A stretch of DNA of 64,000 nucleotides from Ectothiorhodospiraceae bacterium. GTDB taxonomy: Bacteria > Pseudomonadota > Gammaproteobacteria > Nitrococcales > Halorhodospiraceae. Of this stretch, positions 1 to 7,714 are shown piece after piece (position 1 is the stretch's first letter; the number at the start of each line of letters is the position of its first letter). A program made the translations under genes and the position numbers. The DNA is taken from NCBI GenBank assembly GCA_003552625.1, contig PUNM01000139.1:1-64000 (forward strand). Direction: 5' to 3'. The notes beneath the pieces were generated by a model. The model did no database searches and had not been told where the DNA came from. It saw only the letters and a list, made by a program, of their open reading frames with translations.

Positions 1-2
1 AC

Positions 3-1133
3 AGCACTCCCGCCTCCAACACCCCGCCGCAGCTTGACATCCTCAGCCTGGGCGATATCGACACCCGGATCACTACGGGGATCAGCCATTTCGGAGACGG
101 CCAGGGCAATACCCTGGACACTCTCCCCGCCGCCCGCTTTGGTCTTCCGGGCCCCATCGATATCGCTTTTACCGCCCCGTATCGCTACGATACAGAGGCG
201 GATCGAAGCGCGATGCGCGCGGAGCTTGAAGTGGAAGTCGCCTACGGGTGGCGCGAGACCGAGCAACAGCAAGGGACCATTCGTGCCTACAGCACGTTAG
301 GACCAACGAGTGACGGCCGCGACGTCGGTAGCGGGTCGCACAATCTCGGAATCCGCGCCGATCTGCGTGCCAATGACTGGGCGGAGGCAGGCGCCGTCTA
401 CCTTCGCGGTGCTCTCGAACGGATCGATCATCGAGATGATCCCGATCGTCCCACATACCGCCTGGCGAATCGCCTGATGCTTGAGAGCGGCATTGGCCTC
501 GATCTCGAAGCCGATGCCGAGCCCTACTTCGGTATACGCGGCACCCAGGGCTTCGGGCCGGGACGCAGCAGTGATCAGCAGAGCGTAGCCTTCCGCCCCG
601 GTTTTCGCTACGGCATCAGCCCGGAGCAAGACCTTCACGTCTACGCCCACTTTGATGCCCTGCAAAGGGATGCGGAACCAGAGCGCGCCCTTTTCGCCAC
701 TTGGACGTACCGCTTCCGTCAGCCCGCTACGGATACACAAGGCCTCCAGCGTCGAATCGAACGCCTGGAGGAAGATGTCACCAGCCTCAACCAGCGCATG
801 GCGGCTGTCGAACAACGCACCCTTGCGCGCGACCCGCCTAGAACGACGGAAGAAGCCGCCGACCAGATCCTGATTCTCAATCACTCCGGCATCAGCGAGC
901 TGACACCGCTCGTGATCGATGCAGTTGAGGCCCTCGACCTCTCGGTAAGCGATGCCAGGGAGGAAGCAGACGTCCCCCGACGGGATCGCACGGTGATTCG
1001 CTACCAGGAAAATGAGGCCGAGACCGCCCGGCGGATCGCCCGGGCCCTGCCCGGGAATCAGCTGATCGAGCAACGGGACGATCTTCCGGATGGAGCGCGA
1101 ATCGTCGTGCTTATCGGCTTCGATCTGGAGTGA
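3..1133 (+). CDS. Partial protein: barrel-like region, coiled coil and LytR_C-like C-terminal domain (5' end outside window)
   Basis: The frame is open from the first complete codon at position 3 to a TGA at 1131-1133, so the start lies upstream; 376 residues are visible. The first ~235 residues are rich in Gly, Asp and aromatic residues with alternating polar/hydrophobic pattern, as in outer-membrane beta-barrel or autotransporter-type sequence. A short heptad stretch follows (about residues 245-270, QRRIERLEEDVTSLNQRMAA). The last ~85 residues begin ILNHSG and end VVLIGFDLE, and the layout (strand, helix, an RYQENE segment, helix, final strand) resembles the LytR_C / CpsA_C domain. I do not recognise the whole protein. 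It ends 4 nt before the convergent reductase gene. The domain reading is by eye; barrel assignment is inference. Confidence 0.6.
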   Translation, partial: STPASNTPPQLDILSLGDIDTRITTGISHFGDGQGNTLDTLPAARFGLPGPIDIAFTAPYRYDTEADRSAMRAELEVEVAYGWRETEQQQGTIRAYSTLGPTSDGRDVGSGSHNLGIRADLRANDWAEAGAVYLRGALERIDHRDDPDRPTYRLANRLMLESGIGLDLEADAEPYFGIRGTQGFGPGRSSDQQSVAFRPGFRYGISPEQDLHVYAHFDALQRDAEPERALFATWTYRFRQPATDTQGLQRRIERLEEDVTSLNQRMAAVEQRTLARDPPRTTEEAADQILILNHSGISELTPLVIDAVEALDLSVSDAREEADVPRRDRTVIRYQENEAETARRIARALPGNQLIEQRDDLPDGARIVVLIGFDLE

Positions 1134-1137
1134 AAGC

Positions 1138-1983
1138 TCAGGACTTTCCGGATGCTATCGCCGCGCTGTCGAGGCGCAAAAAGTGCTGACCGCCCGCTGG
1201 ATCCAGGTAGAGCCACTGCAACGTAAACTCTGCTGGCGGCATTAGCGGATCCCCCTCTGTGATGGTCTCGTATGTCCCCGGGTTGCCGCCAATCGCCCGG
1301 TATCGCTGCGTCAGAAACAGCGTATCAAGACTGCCGTCAGCCATCAGTGTATGGGCGATCTGCGGCCCCGCGACCGAGTAAGCCCGGCGGTAGCCCGCCC
1401 CGGCTAGCGCCTGACGGAGCCGTGCGCCCGTCACCCGTTGTCCGGGATAGCGATCCAGAACCTTTGCCCCCTCTCGGCAGTGCACTTCAAGGGACGCCTC
1501 GTTCACCACCTGCGGCACCATCAGATAGACACGACGTCTCTGCGCAGTTAGATCCGGGGGCAGCGTATAGTCCACACCGCCTGAGACCACGACGACGTCT
1601 GGCTGCGGCGGCAATCCTTGAGAAATCCGCCAAGCGCGCAGATCGTCGAATTCGTGACCGAGGGGCAGGACGTCCTGGGCACTGCCCGTTTGCAAGTCCC
1701 GCAAATAGCGCCCACTGGTAATAAGACAGTCAGCACGTGCCGCCAATTCCTGGAATAACCGCCAATCCCGCGCATTAGCAATACCTTCGGGTACGCGACA
1801 CCCACCTCCTTGATCCAGCGCAATCCGGCCATCAAGACTGGTCACGAAATTCGCAGCAATCCAGGGCGAATTGCCGCGGTTAGCCGGCAATTCCGCACTA
1901 AGATAAAGACCTTTCAGATCAGAGGGTTGCGATACCGTTCCGGGGTATAGAGGCTGAACAGACGGCGGATCGAGATTGGCCAT
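1138..1983 (-). CDS. RibD C-terminal-domain (DHFR-fold) reductase family protein
   Basis: 281 residues. The core has the RibD_C pattern: a first strand ending NFVTSLDGRIA near residue 50, then RDWRLFQELAARADCLITSG (about 93-112), the place where RibD-type reductases bind NADPH, and a late AGPQIAHTLMADGSLDTLFL-type segment where the family has its glycine-rich nucleotide loop. No zinc deaminase domain is present, so this is not a full RibD. Stand-alone members of the family include reductases for riboflavin or other pteridine/pyrimidine substrates; the substrate here cannot be told. ATG start at 1983, divergent from the GacA-type regulator with 88 nt between, convergent with the first gene. 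Family confident, function open. Confidence 0.75.
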   Translation of the reverse strand: MANLDPPSVQPLYPGTVSQPSDLKGLYLSAELPANRGNSPWIAANFVTSLDGRIALDQGGGCRVPEGIANARDWRLFQELAARADCLITSGRYLRDLQTGSAQDVLPLGHEFDDLRAWRISQGLPPQPDVVVVSGGVDYTLPPDLTAQRRRVYLMVPQVVNEASLEVHCREGAKVLDRYPGQRVTGARLRQALAGAGYRRAYSVAGPQIAHTLMADGSLDTLFLTQRYRAIGGNPGTYETITEGDPLMPPAEFTLQWLYLDPAGGQHFLRLDSAAIASGKS

Positions 1984-2071
1984 AAGAAGACTCAGGCTTC
2001 ATGTTGGGTTGTCGGAATGCAACGATCCTCCTAGAGTAACTAAAGATCACCGCGGGCATCGAGGTAGATGC

Positions 2072-2719
2072 ATGATTCGCATGGTTCTGGTGGACGACCA
2101 CCGTCTGGTCTGTCAGGCCATGGAGGGTATCCTAAGAGAGACACCGGATATTCAGGTGGAAGCCAAAGTCCACAGCGGGGAGGCAGCCATCGAGGCCGTC
2201 CGCGAACTCTGCCCGGATGTGGTTACCGTCGATCTCCACATGCCCGGTATGGGGGGCATTGAAGCCATACGACGGATTCGCCACCTGAATATAGGCACGA
2301 CCGTCGTCGCGGTCAGTGTGTACGACTCGGGCCCCTACCCCAGTCACGCCCTCCGTGCCGGCGCCCAGGGGTATGTTCACAAGGGCTGCGACAAGGACGA
2401 ACTTATCGAGGCAATCCGTACTGTCCACCTCGGAAGATCGTACGTCTGCAATGACGTCGCCCAGACGATGGCTCTTGACCGGGTCGGCGGCGCTCCGGAA
2501 AACCCCTTCGAGGAACTGACCCAGCGCGAGTTGGAAATTCTCATGCGTGTGCTCGACGGCCAGCGCGGTCGCGCCATCGCCGATGAGCTGTGTCTCAGCC
2601 CCAAGACGGTCAGTACCCACCGGACCCGGCTCTTTGAGCGTCTCGGCGTGCGCAACGACGCGGAGCTGACCCGGATTGCCATCGACTACGGCCTGATCGG
2701 TCCTGAGCGGCGCACCTGA
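2072..2719 (+). CDS. uvrY: GacA/UvrY-family two-component response regulator
   Basis: 215 residues. An N-terminal receiver domain starts MIRMVLVDDHRLV (acidic pair at 8-9), with the phospho-acceptor Asp near residue 54 in VVTVDLHMPG and the conserved Lys in YVHKG near 105. A C-terminal LuxR-type HTH (about 147-205) begins LTQRELEIL and contains LSPKTVSTHRTRLFERLGV. In gammaproteobacteria this protein is the output of the BarA/GacS kinase and controls CsrA-sequestering RNAs. The direct link to uvrC and pgsA is the classic arrangement and supports the assignment. The start at 2072 is chosen over 1976 because GAGGT at 2061-2065 gives a ribosome site with about 6 nt spacing and the protein begins where the family does. 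Confidence 0.93.
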   Translation: MIRMVLVDDHRLVCQAMEGILRETPDIQVEAKVHSGEAAIEAVRELCPDVVTVDLHMPGMGGIEAIRRIRHLNIGTTVVAVSVYDSGPYPSHALRAGAQGYVHKGCDKDELIEAIRTVHLGRSYVCNDVAQTMALDRVGGAPENPFEELTQRELEILMRVLDGQRGRAIADELCLSPKTVSTHRTRLFERLGVRNDAELTRIAIDYGLIGPERRT

Positions 2720-2783
2720 CCCGCCGCGCGCTTCACCCAGTGCGTTATGATGAGTCGCCGCGCGCGTAAAGCGGAATCGCGTA

Positions 2784-4625
2784 ATGCATGAGCCCGTGGA
2801 CAACCCCTCCTGCAATGAACACCCCCTGCGTGAGAAGGTAAGACGCTTGCCCGAGCGTCCCGGCGTCTACCGGATGCTCAGTGGCGACGGCACCATCATC
2901 TATGTAGGGAAAGCCCGTAACCTGCGGCGACGGGTGGCGAGTTATTTCACCCGCTCGCGGAAGACGCCGAAGACAGAGCGCCTCGTGCAGCAGATTGCCG
3001 ACCTCCAGGTGACGGTCACCCACACGGAGGCCGAGGCGCTGATCCTTGAGAATACACTCATCAAGGAGCACCGACCCCGTTACAATGTGCTGCTGCGGGA
3101 CGACAAGTCCTATCCCTACATCTATCTATCGAGCCACCAACACTTCCCGAGGCTTGCCTTTCACCGAGGCGCGCGCTCTGGTCCAGGGCGGTTTTTTGGA
3201 CCCTTCCCGAACTCTACCGCAGTCCGGGAGACGCTTGCTTACCTGCAGAAGGTCTTTCCCATTCGCCAATGCCGGGATAGCTTTTACCGCAACCGCTCCA
3301 GACCGTGCCTTCAATACCAGATTCGCCGCTGCACAGCGCCTTGCGTTGGCTATATTAGCGAAGCTGAATACGCCGCTGAAGTACGCCGCGCCGAACTCTT
3401 CCTGGAGGGGCGCTCGGCCGAGGTCATCGATGAGCTGGTCGGACAAATGGAGAAAGCCGCCGAAGGCCTCGAATTCGAGGCTGCTGCTCGCTTGCGCGAC
3501 CGGATCGCGACACTTCGCCAGATCCAGCAGCGCCAATACGTCAGTCAGGATCGGGACGACGATATGGACGTCGTGGCGTGCGTTGCCGAGGGGGATACAG
3601 CCTGTATCCAGGTCTTCTTCATCCGCGCGGGCAACAGCCTCGGAAACCAGTCCTATTTTCCAAGCGTTCCGTCCGGCAGCCGCCCGAGCGATATTCTTTC
3701 AAGCTTCCTGTCTCAGTACTATCTGGGTCGAACGGCACCACCGGAAGTGGTCATCAATCAGCCGATCCGCGAGCAGGCACTTCTTGCGCAAGCCCTGAGC
3801 ACACCCTCCGGCGGTCGTGTCGCCATCCGCCACCGCGTTCGTAGCGACCGGCGACGCTGGGTCGAGATGGCCGAAGAGAACGCCCGTCACTCCCTTGCAG
3901 CCCGTAGCGCCTCCACAGCCAGCCAACGCCGCCGCTACGAGGCTTTGGCCGAACTCCTCGACAGCGACACTCCGCCGCAGCGCATCGAGTGCTTCGATAT
4001 CAGCCACACCAGCGGAGAAGCAACAGTCGCCTCCTGCGTCGTGTTCAACGCAGATGGCCCCCTGAAAAGCGATTATCGCCGCTTTAACATTCGCGACGTC
4101 CCTGCCGGCGATGACTACGGGGCGATGCACCAAGTCTTGACCAGGCGGTATCGAAAGGTCCGCGACGGCGAGGCGGCCGTCCCCGACCTCTTGCTAATCG
4201 ACGGCGGAAAGGGGCAAGTTTCCCAGGCTCGGGATGTGCTCGATGAGCTTGGCATCGAAGGGGTCGCCTTGATGGGCATCGCGAAGGGCCCCGAACGACG
4301 GCCTGGCGAGGAGACTCTGATCCTCGACGATGGCGACCGGGAACTGGAGCTGCCCGCGGACTCGCCGGCCCTCCACCTCCTTCAGCAGGTGCGCGATGAA
4401 GCACACCGGTTTGCAGTCAGCGGACACCGCCAGCAACGCAGCAAGAAGCGGCGCGAGTCCGTACTCGAGGAGATCCCTGGCCTCGGTCCGAAGCGACGCC
4501 AAAGCCTGCTGAAGCACTTCGGTGGTCTTCAGGGTATCCGCCAAGCGGGCACGGAGGACCTAGCCAGGGTTCCCGGTATCAGCCGCCCACTAGCGCAACG
4601 GATTTACGATACGTTCCACGGTTAG
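2784..4625 (+). CDS. uvrC: UvrABC system protein C (excinuclease subunit)
   Basis: 613 residues, full family length. UvrC makes the dual incisions in nucleotide excision repair after UvrA/UvrB damage recognition. The GIY-YIG nuclease domain is at about 22-100 (PGVYRM, then IIYVGKARNLRRRV). A UVR motif that binds UvrB lies at about 212-247, including the LEFEAAARLRDRI signature. The RNase H-like C-terminal nuclease has ECFDISHTSGE near residue 400 and LLIDGGKGQ near 470. Tandem helix-hairpin-helix motifs close the protein (IPGLGPKRRQSLLKHFGG, then RVPGISRPLAQRIY). It follows uvrY by 64 nt and precedes pgsA by 11 nt, probably one transcript. ATG start. Confidence 0.97.
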   Translation: MHEPVDNPSCNEHPLREKVRRLPERPGVYRMLSGDGTIIYVGKARNLRRRVASYFTRSRKTPKTERLVQQIADLQVTVTHTEAEALILENTLIKEHRPRYNVLLRDDKSYPYIYLSSHQHFPRLAFHRGARSGPGRFFGPFPNSTAVRETLAYLQKVFPIRQCRDSFYRNRSRPCLQYQIRRCTAPCVGYISEAEYAAEVRRAELFLEGRSAEVIDELVGQMEKAAEGLEFEAAARLRDRIATLRQIQQRQYVSQDRDDDMDVVACVAEGDTACIQVFFIRAGNSLGNQSYFPSVPSGSRPSDILSSFLSQYYLGRTAPPEVVINQPIREQALLAQALSTPSGGRVAIRHRVRSDRRRWVEMAEENARHSLAARSASTASQRRRYEALAELLDSDTPPQRIECFDISHTSGEATVASCVVFNADGPLKSDYRRFNIRDVPAGDDYGAMHQVLTRRYRKVRDGEAAVPDLLLIDGGKGQVSQARDVLDELGIEGVALMGIAKGPERRPGEETLILDDGDRELELPADSPALHLLQQVRDEAHRFAVSGHRQQRSKKRRESVLEEIPGLGPKRRQSLLKHFGGLQGIRQAGTEDLARVPGISRPLAQRIYDTFHG

Positions 4626-4636
4626 GACACTTGGTT

Positions 4637-5188
4637 ATGGTTGTGACACTGCCCACTGCACTCACGCTTCTGCGCATCGCGCTCATCCCGGTCTTCGGGC
4701 TCTGCTTCCTCTTGCCACCGCCGTGGACGAACTGGCTTACTGTGGCGGTCTTTGCGCTTGCAGCGATCACTGACTGGCTGGATGGCTACCTCGCACGGCG
4801 CCTCGGGCAGTCGTCGGACTTTGGTGCCTTCCTGGACCCGGTGGCCGACAAGCTCATGGTTGCCGTGGCCCTCGTTGCCCTCGTCTCGGTCTATCCCGGG
4901 TTATGGATGGCGATTCCGGCAGCAGTGATTATCGGCCGTGAGATCGCCGTTTCCGCCCTGCGCGAGTGGATGGCGGAAATTGGTAAGCGGGCGAGCGTGG
5001 CCGTCAACCAAGTCGGCAAGCTCAAGACCGTCGCACAGATGGCAGCGATCATCATGCTGCTCTACCGAGAGCCGCTGCTCGGCGTTCCCGTACCGGAGAT
5101 TGGCGTTGCTCTGCTCTGGTTCTCGGCGCTTTTAACCCTGTACTCCGCCTATATCTACCTGCGCGCCGCACTGCGGGTGCTCGACTAA
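4637..5188 (+). CDS. pgsA: CDP-diacylglycerol--glycerol-3-phosphate 3-phosphatidyltransferase
   Basis: 183 residues, several membrane helices. Makes phosphatidylglycerophosphate from CDP-diacylglycerol and glycerol-3-phosphate, the committed step to phosphatidylglycerol and cardiolipin, in the inner membrane. The CDP-alcohol phosphotransferase signature is complete: D-G-x2-A-R-x8-G-x3-D-x3-D, starting at DGYLARR and ending in DPVADK (about residues 51-75). The N-terminus (LPTALTLLRIALIPVF) is typical of PgsA. I use the ATG at 4637; an in-frame TTG at 4631 would add two residues. The gene sits right after uvrC as in enterics. Only 4 nt separate its stop from the convergent cyclase gene. Confidence 0.95.
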   Translation: MVVTLPTALTLLRIALIPVFGLCFLLPPPWTNWLTVAVFALAAITDWLDGYLARRLGQSSDFGAFLDPVADKLMVAVALVALVSVYPGLWMAIPAAVIIGREIAVSALREWMAEIGKRASVAVNQVGKLKTVAQMAAIIMLLYREPLLGVPVPEIGVALLWFSALLTLYSAYIYLRAALRVLD

Positions 5189-5192
5189 CCCA

Positions 5193-6158
5193 CTAGCCAA
5201 GCACCGCCCCCGCGATCTGACTGTAGCGCCGGACGCAGTTGCGTCCGGCCCCTTTCGCGGCGTACAGGGCTTGGTCAGCACGGTACTGAAGGTCACGCAG
5301 GCTCACCCCGGGCTCCACCCCGGCCACACCGAGGCTCACGGTCACCGTGCCCACCTCCTCGAAAGGACGATCCGCCGCCGCTCTGCGCACGCGTTCGGCG
5401 ATACCCCCGGCCGCAGGCTCATCGGCGTGTGCGGCGACGATCAGAAACTCCTCACCTCCCCAGCGTCCTATATGGTCTTCGTCGCGCAATGCGCCACGAA
5501 TCCGCCGGGCGAGCTCCCAAAGCACGGCGTCACCCGCATTGTGCCCCCACCGGTCATTAATCTGCTTGAACAGATCGACATCGAACAGCACCACCGAAAA
5601 GGGGACGCCGTGCCGCTCCCAGGCTGCCTCGGCGGCACGCTGCAACTGATGAATCTTGGCGCGATTGAACAGGTTCGTAAGTGGGTCCTGGCATGCCCGT
5701 CGCTCCAGCTCTTGCTGGAGCCGCCGATACTCCGTGACGTCTTCGTTGATACCGATCGCCCGGGTCAACCTGCCCTGTTCATCGTCAGTGTATTGGCCCA
5801 CCGCACGAATGTAGCGTGTCGCTCCGGTGTCCAAGCGTTGGATCCGGAATTCCACCTCAAAGCGTTCATTTCGGGCAAACGCCTCGCGAAAGGCACTCTC
5901 CACACCGGGAAGGTCCTCCGGGTGCACCAATGCCCGCCACCGCCGGTAGCTCCAGTCACCCGCATGATCCGTGATCCCGTATAAGGCGCGGACACGCTCA
6001 TCGAAGTAGAACCGGTCGCGACTCAGGTCCCGCTCCCAGATCCCGATGCCGGCCGCCTCAGTCGCCAGCTTCAGCCGTTCCTCGCTCCGTCTCAGGGCGT
6101 GTTCAGTAGCGCTTGCCCCCGGGCCCCTCCCCGCCTCATGCCCATCGGCAGGAGCCAT
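5193..6158 (-). CDS. PAS-GGDEF diguanylate cyclase
   Basis: 321 residues from the chosen ATG. A heptad-rich start leads into a PAS_3-type domain (about 25-145; begins RLKLATEAAGIGIWERDL, ends IGINEDVTEYRRL). The GGDEF domain follows, with DPLTNLFNRA, DVDLFKQIND and the active-site loop GGEEF near residue 234. RDED five residues before GGEEF matches the inhibitory I-site RxxD, so product inhibition is likely. Cytosolic, no membrane segment. An in-frame GTG at 6248 would add 30 residues, but AAGGA about 10 nt upstream of 6158 and the domain border favour the shorter form. It lies, reversed, between pgsA and the tRNA genes, a position not expected from the conserved neighbourhood. Confidence 0.9.
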   Translation of the reverse strand: MAPADGHEAGRGPGASATEHALRRSEERLKLATEAAGIGIWERDLSRDRFYFDERVRALYGITDHAGDWSYRRWRALVHPEDLPGVESAFREAFARNERFEVEFRIQRLDTGATRYIRAVGQYTDDEQGRLTRAIGINEDVTEYRRLQQELERRACQDPLTNLFNRAKIHQLQRAAEAAWERHGVPFSVVLFDVDLFKQINDRWGHNAGDAVLWELARRIRGALRDEDHIGRWGGEEFLIVAAHADEPAAGGIAERVRRAAADRPFEEVGTVTVSLGVAGVEPGVSLRDLQYRADQALYAAKGAGRNCVRRYSQIAGAVLG

Positions 6159-6525
6159 GCTCGATTCATCCTTGGACGAATTGGACGGTCGGTTGTTCAC
6201 AAGCGCCTCACCAAAAAACGCTCCATGAATACGGGATCTCACCACCACGAGCGGCCGACTTCAAGCCGGACCTATGGCGACCGCTGAGGAATTATTGGGC
6301 CTCTCGCAGAAGGTTTCGGCGTGCATATCGTCAACATGCCACACTGATGCATTCAGTCGCACGCTATTGAGAATAACCCTTCGGAAGAGGCAGGATTGCT
6401 CGTGCCAGCGCCGGATCCCCCGCCGGCCTGCGCACTGAAATCGATGGTGACATGGACAGTGATTCGCCCAGTGAACGGGCTTTCGTCGCCATCGCAAGGA
6501 GCCACTTTGAAGCGGAGATTCTTCA
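6159..6525. other. Non-coding stretch between divergent cyclase and AlpA-like genes
   Basis: 367 bases with no gene I can support. It must carry the promoters of two divergent genes, unless the cyclase starts at 6248. The only structure I see is a short hairpin near 6467-6481 (GCCC, 7-nt loop, GGGC). Open frames here run antisense through the AlpA-like gene and encode Arg/Ser-rich sequence typical of high-GC shadows. No relic of a tRNA-Gly gene, often found here in relatives, was visible. Confidence 0.5.
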
Positions 6526-6759
6526 ATGACTGATTCCATTCCGTCGCAATACGATGGGAGTGCTCGCCCCGACCGCATTCTGCGCCGCCCCGAGGTGGAG
6601 ACCCTCGTCGGACTCCGGCGTTCCGCCATCTACAAGGCGATTCGAGATGGCCGCTTTCCACCACCGGTGCGCATCAGTAGCCAGGCTGTCGGCTGGTTCG
6701 AAAGCGACATTACCGCTTGGATCAAGTCGCGGCGACGGCGTGGAAAGAAGGGGGGCTGA
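6526..6759 (+). CDS. AlpA-family helix-turn-helix regulator
   Basis: 77 residues. The layout is that of AlpA / phage-Cox-like regulators: ILRRPEVETLVGLRRSAIYK forms the winged-helix HTH (about 19-38), followed by IRDGRFPPPVRI and GWFESDITAWIKSR, the conserved C-terminal wing of the family. Such proteins usually regulate excision or genes of integrated elements, but no integrase, phage gene or attachment-site repeat lies nearby, so this is an orphan. A GGAG (6509-6512) sits 13 nt before the ATG, a weak site. The stop codon lies in the loop of a perfect hairpin (6748-6770), and tRNA-Cys begins 51 nt further on. Possible remnant of an island that used the tRNA locus; that is inference. Confidence 0.85.
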   Translation: MTDSIPSQYDGSARPDRILRRPEVETLVGLRRSAIYKAIRDGRFPPPVRISSQAVGWFESDITAWIKSRRRRGKKGG

Positions 6760-6770
6760 ACGCCCCCCTT
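6748..6770 (+). terminator. Hairpin at the 3' end of the AlpA-like gene, terminator-like
   Basis: A 9-bp perfect stem, AAGGGGGGC against GCCCCCCTT, with a 5-nt loop (TGAAC) that contains the TGA stop of the AlpA-like gene. There is no clear U-tract after it, so efficient intrinsic termination is uncertain. The last two bases overlap the proposed -35 box of the tRNA promoter. Confidence 0.55.
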
Positions 6771-6797
6771 GCTGCCTTAAACGACGACCATTATCAT
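6769..6797 (+). promoter_or_regulatory. Probable sigma-70 promoter of the tRNA-Cys/tRNA-Leu unit
   Basis: TTGCTG (6769-6774) and TATCAT (6792-6797) are separated by exactly 17 nt, and tRNA-Cys begins at 6810, about 12 nt after the -10 box. Both boxes are near consensus and lie in the only intergenic space before the tRNAs. The -35 box overlaps the 3' arm of the preceding hairpin. No experiment; pattern match only. Confidence 0.55.
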
Positions 6798-6809
6798 AAG
6801 CGCCACGCT

Positions 6810-6883
6810 GGCTAGGTGGCAGAGTGGTGATGCAGCGGCCTGCAAAGCCGTGTACGTGGGTTCGATTCCCGCCCTAGCCTCCA
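6810..6883 (+). tRNA. tRNA-Cys (anticodon GCA)
   Basis: Full cloverleaf with encoded CCA. The acceptor stem GGCTAGG (6810-6816) pairs with CCTAGCC (6873-6879), then discriminator T and CCA at 6881-6883. The anticodon stem GCGGC/GCCGT encloses the loop CTGCAAA, giving anticodon GCA at 6842-6844. The T-loop is TTCGATT. It belongs to the pgsA-linked tRNA cluster known in enterics. Confidence 0.97.
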
Positions 6884-6940
6884 GATTCCTTCGTTTGACT
6901 CCTCCGATGCTCAGCGTCGTAGCACGCGCGCCACCACCCC

Positions 6941-7026
6941 GCCCGGGTGGCGGAATTGGTAGACGCAGACGACTTAAAATCGTCAGGCCTTGTGCCGTGC
7001 CGGTTCGACTCCGGCCCCGGGCACCA
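6941..7026 (+). tRNA. tRNA-Leu (anticodon TAA)
   Basis: 86-nt class II tRNA with encoded CCA. The acceptor stem GCCCGGG (6941-6947) pairs with CCCGGGC (7016-7022), followed by A and CCA. The anticodon stem GACGA/TCGTC encloses the loop CTTAAAA, giving anticodon TAA at 6975-6977. The long variable arm typical of tRNA-Leu follows. It lies 57 nt after tRNA-Cys, the same order as cysT-leuZ in E. coli. Confidence 0.97.
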
Positions 7027-7168
7027 TGGAAGGTCCGCTACTTGCGCAGCCCCCGCCGTGCCCCGTGCCTGCGGTAACGCACCGCTTCGACGGCGAGCGC
7101 ATTCCGGTCCGGCGGACAGAGGGGCGATAACATGCCGGTCAATGAACAACTAGTCGACAGACCTTGCC

Positions 7169-7684
7169 ATGCCCCGCCAGCGAACCAACATCGTTTTGAT
7201 CGGGATGCCCGGCTCCGGGAAGAGTACCGTCGGAGCCCTGCTCGCCAAGCGGTCCGGCAAGGGGTTCGTCGATACCGACCTGTTAATCCAACGGGATACC
7301 GGCCAAACCCTGCAGCAGATCATCGACGCCGCTGGCCACCGGGAACTGCGCCGCGCGGAGGCCACCGTACTGGCCAACCTCGATGTCCAGGACCATGTCA
7401 TCGCGACCGGGGGTAGCGCCGTCTATAGTGCTTCAGGCATGGAGCACCTGCGGACAGATAGCCTGGTAGTCTTTCTAGATGCCTCCCTCGGGACCGTGCG
7501 TGCGCGTCTCGGCGATTTCAGCCTGCGCGGCATCGCCAAACGCCCGGAGCAGACCCTGGAGGAACTCTTCCGCGAGCGCTACGCGCTCTATGAGCGTTAC
7601 GCCGATCAGACCATCCACTGTGAAGGGCTGAGCCAGGAGGCCGTGTGCGAGCGTATCCTGCACATTACACAGCCCCTTTCCTGA
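7169..7684 (+). CDS. Shikimate kinase family protein (AroK-like)
   Basis: 171 residues, the usual size for the family. The P-loop is GMPGSGKST (residues 12-20). FVDTDLLI carries the Asp pair that binds Mg and shikimate, GHRELRRAE has the family Arg, and ATGGSAVYS replaces the usual TGGG loop. The lid region reads LRGIAKRPEQTLEELFRERY, with KRP where shikimate kinases have RP. All core elements are present, so 3-phosphorylation of shikimate is plausible. However, the gene is not beside aroB, the usual place of the main aroK, and the third substrate-loop Gly is Ser. It could be a second shikimate kinase or a kinase for another small alcohol. ATG start, 142 nt after tRNA-Leu. Confidence 0.8.
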   Translation: MPRQRTNIVLIGMPGSGKSTVGALLAKRSGKGFVDTDLLIQRDTGQTLQQIIDAAGHRELRRAEATVLANLDVQDHVIATGGSAVYSASGMEHLRTDSLVVFLDASLGTVRARLGDFSLRGIAKRPEQTLEELFRERYALYERYADQTIHCEGLSQEAVCERILHITQPLS

Positions 7685-7714
7685 AGAACACCAAGAACGA
7701 GGGATCGACTCACC

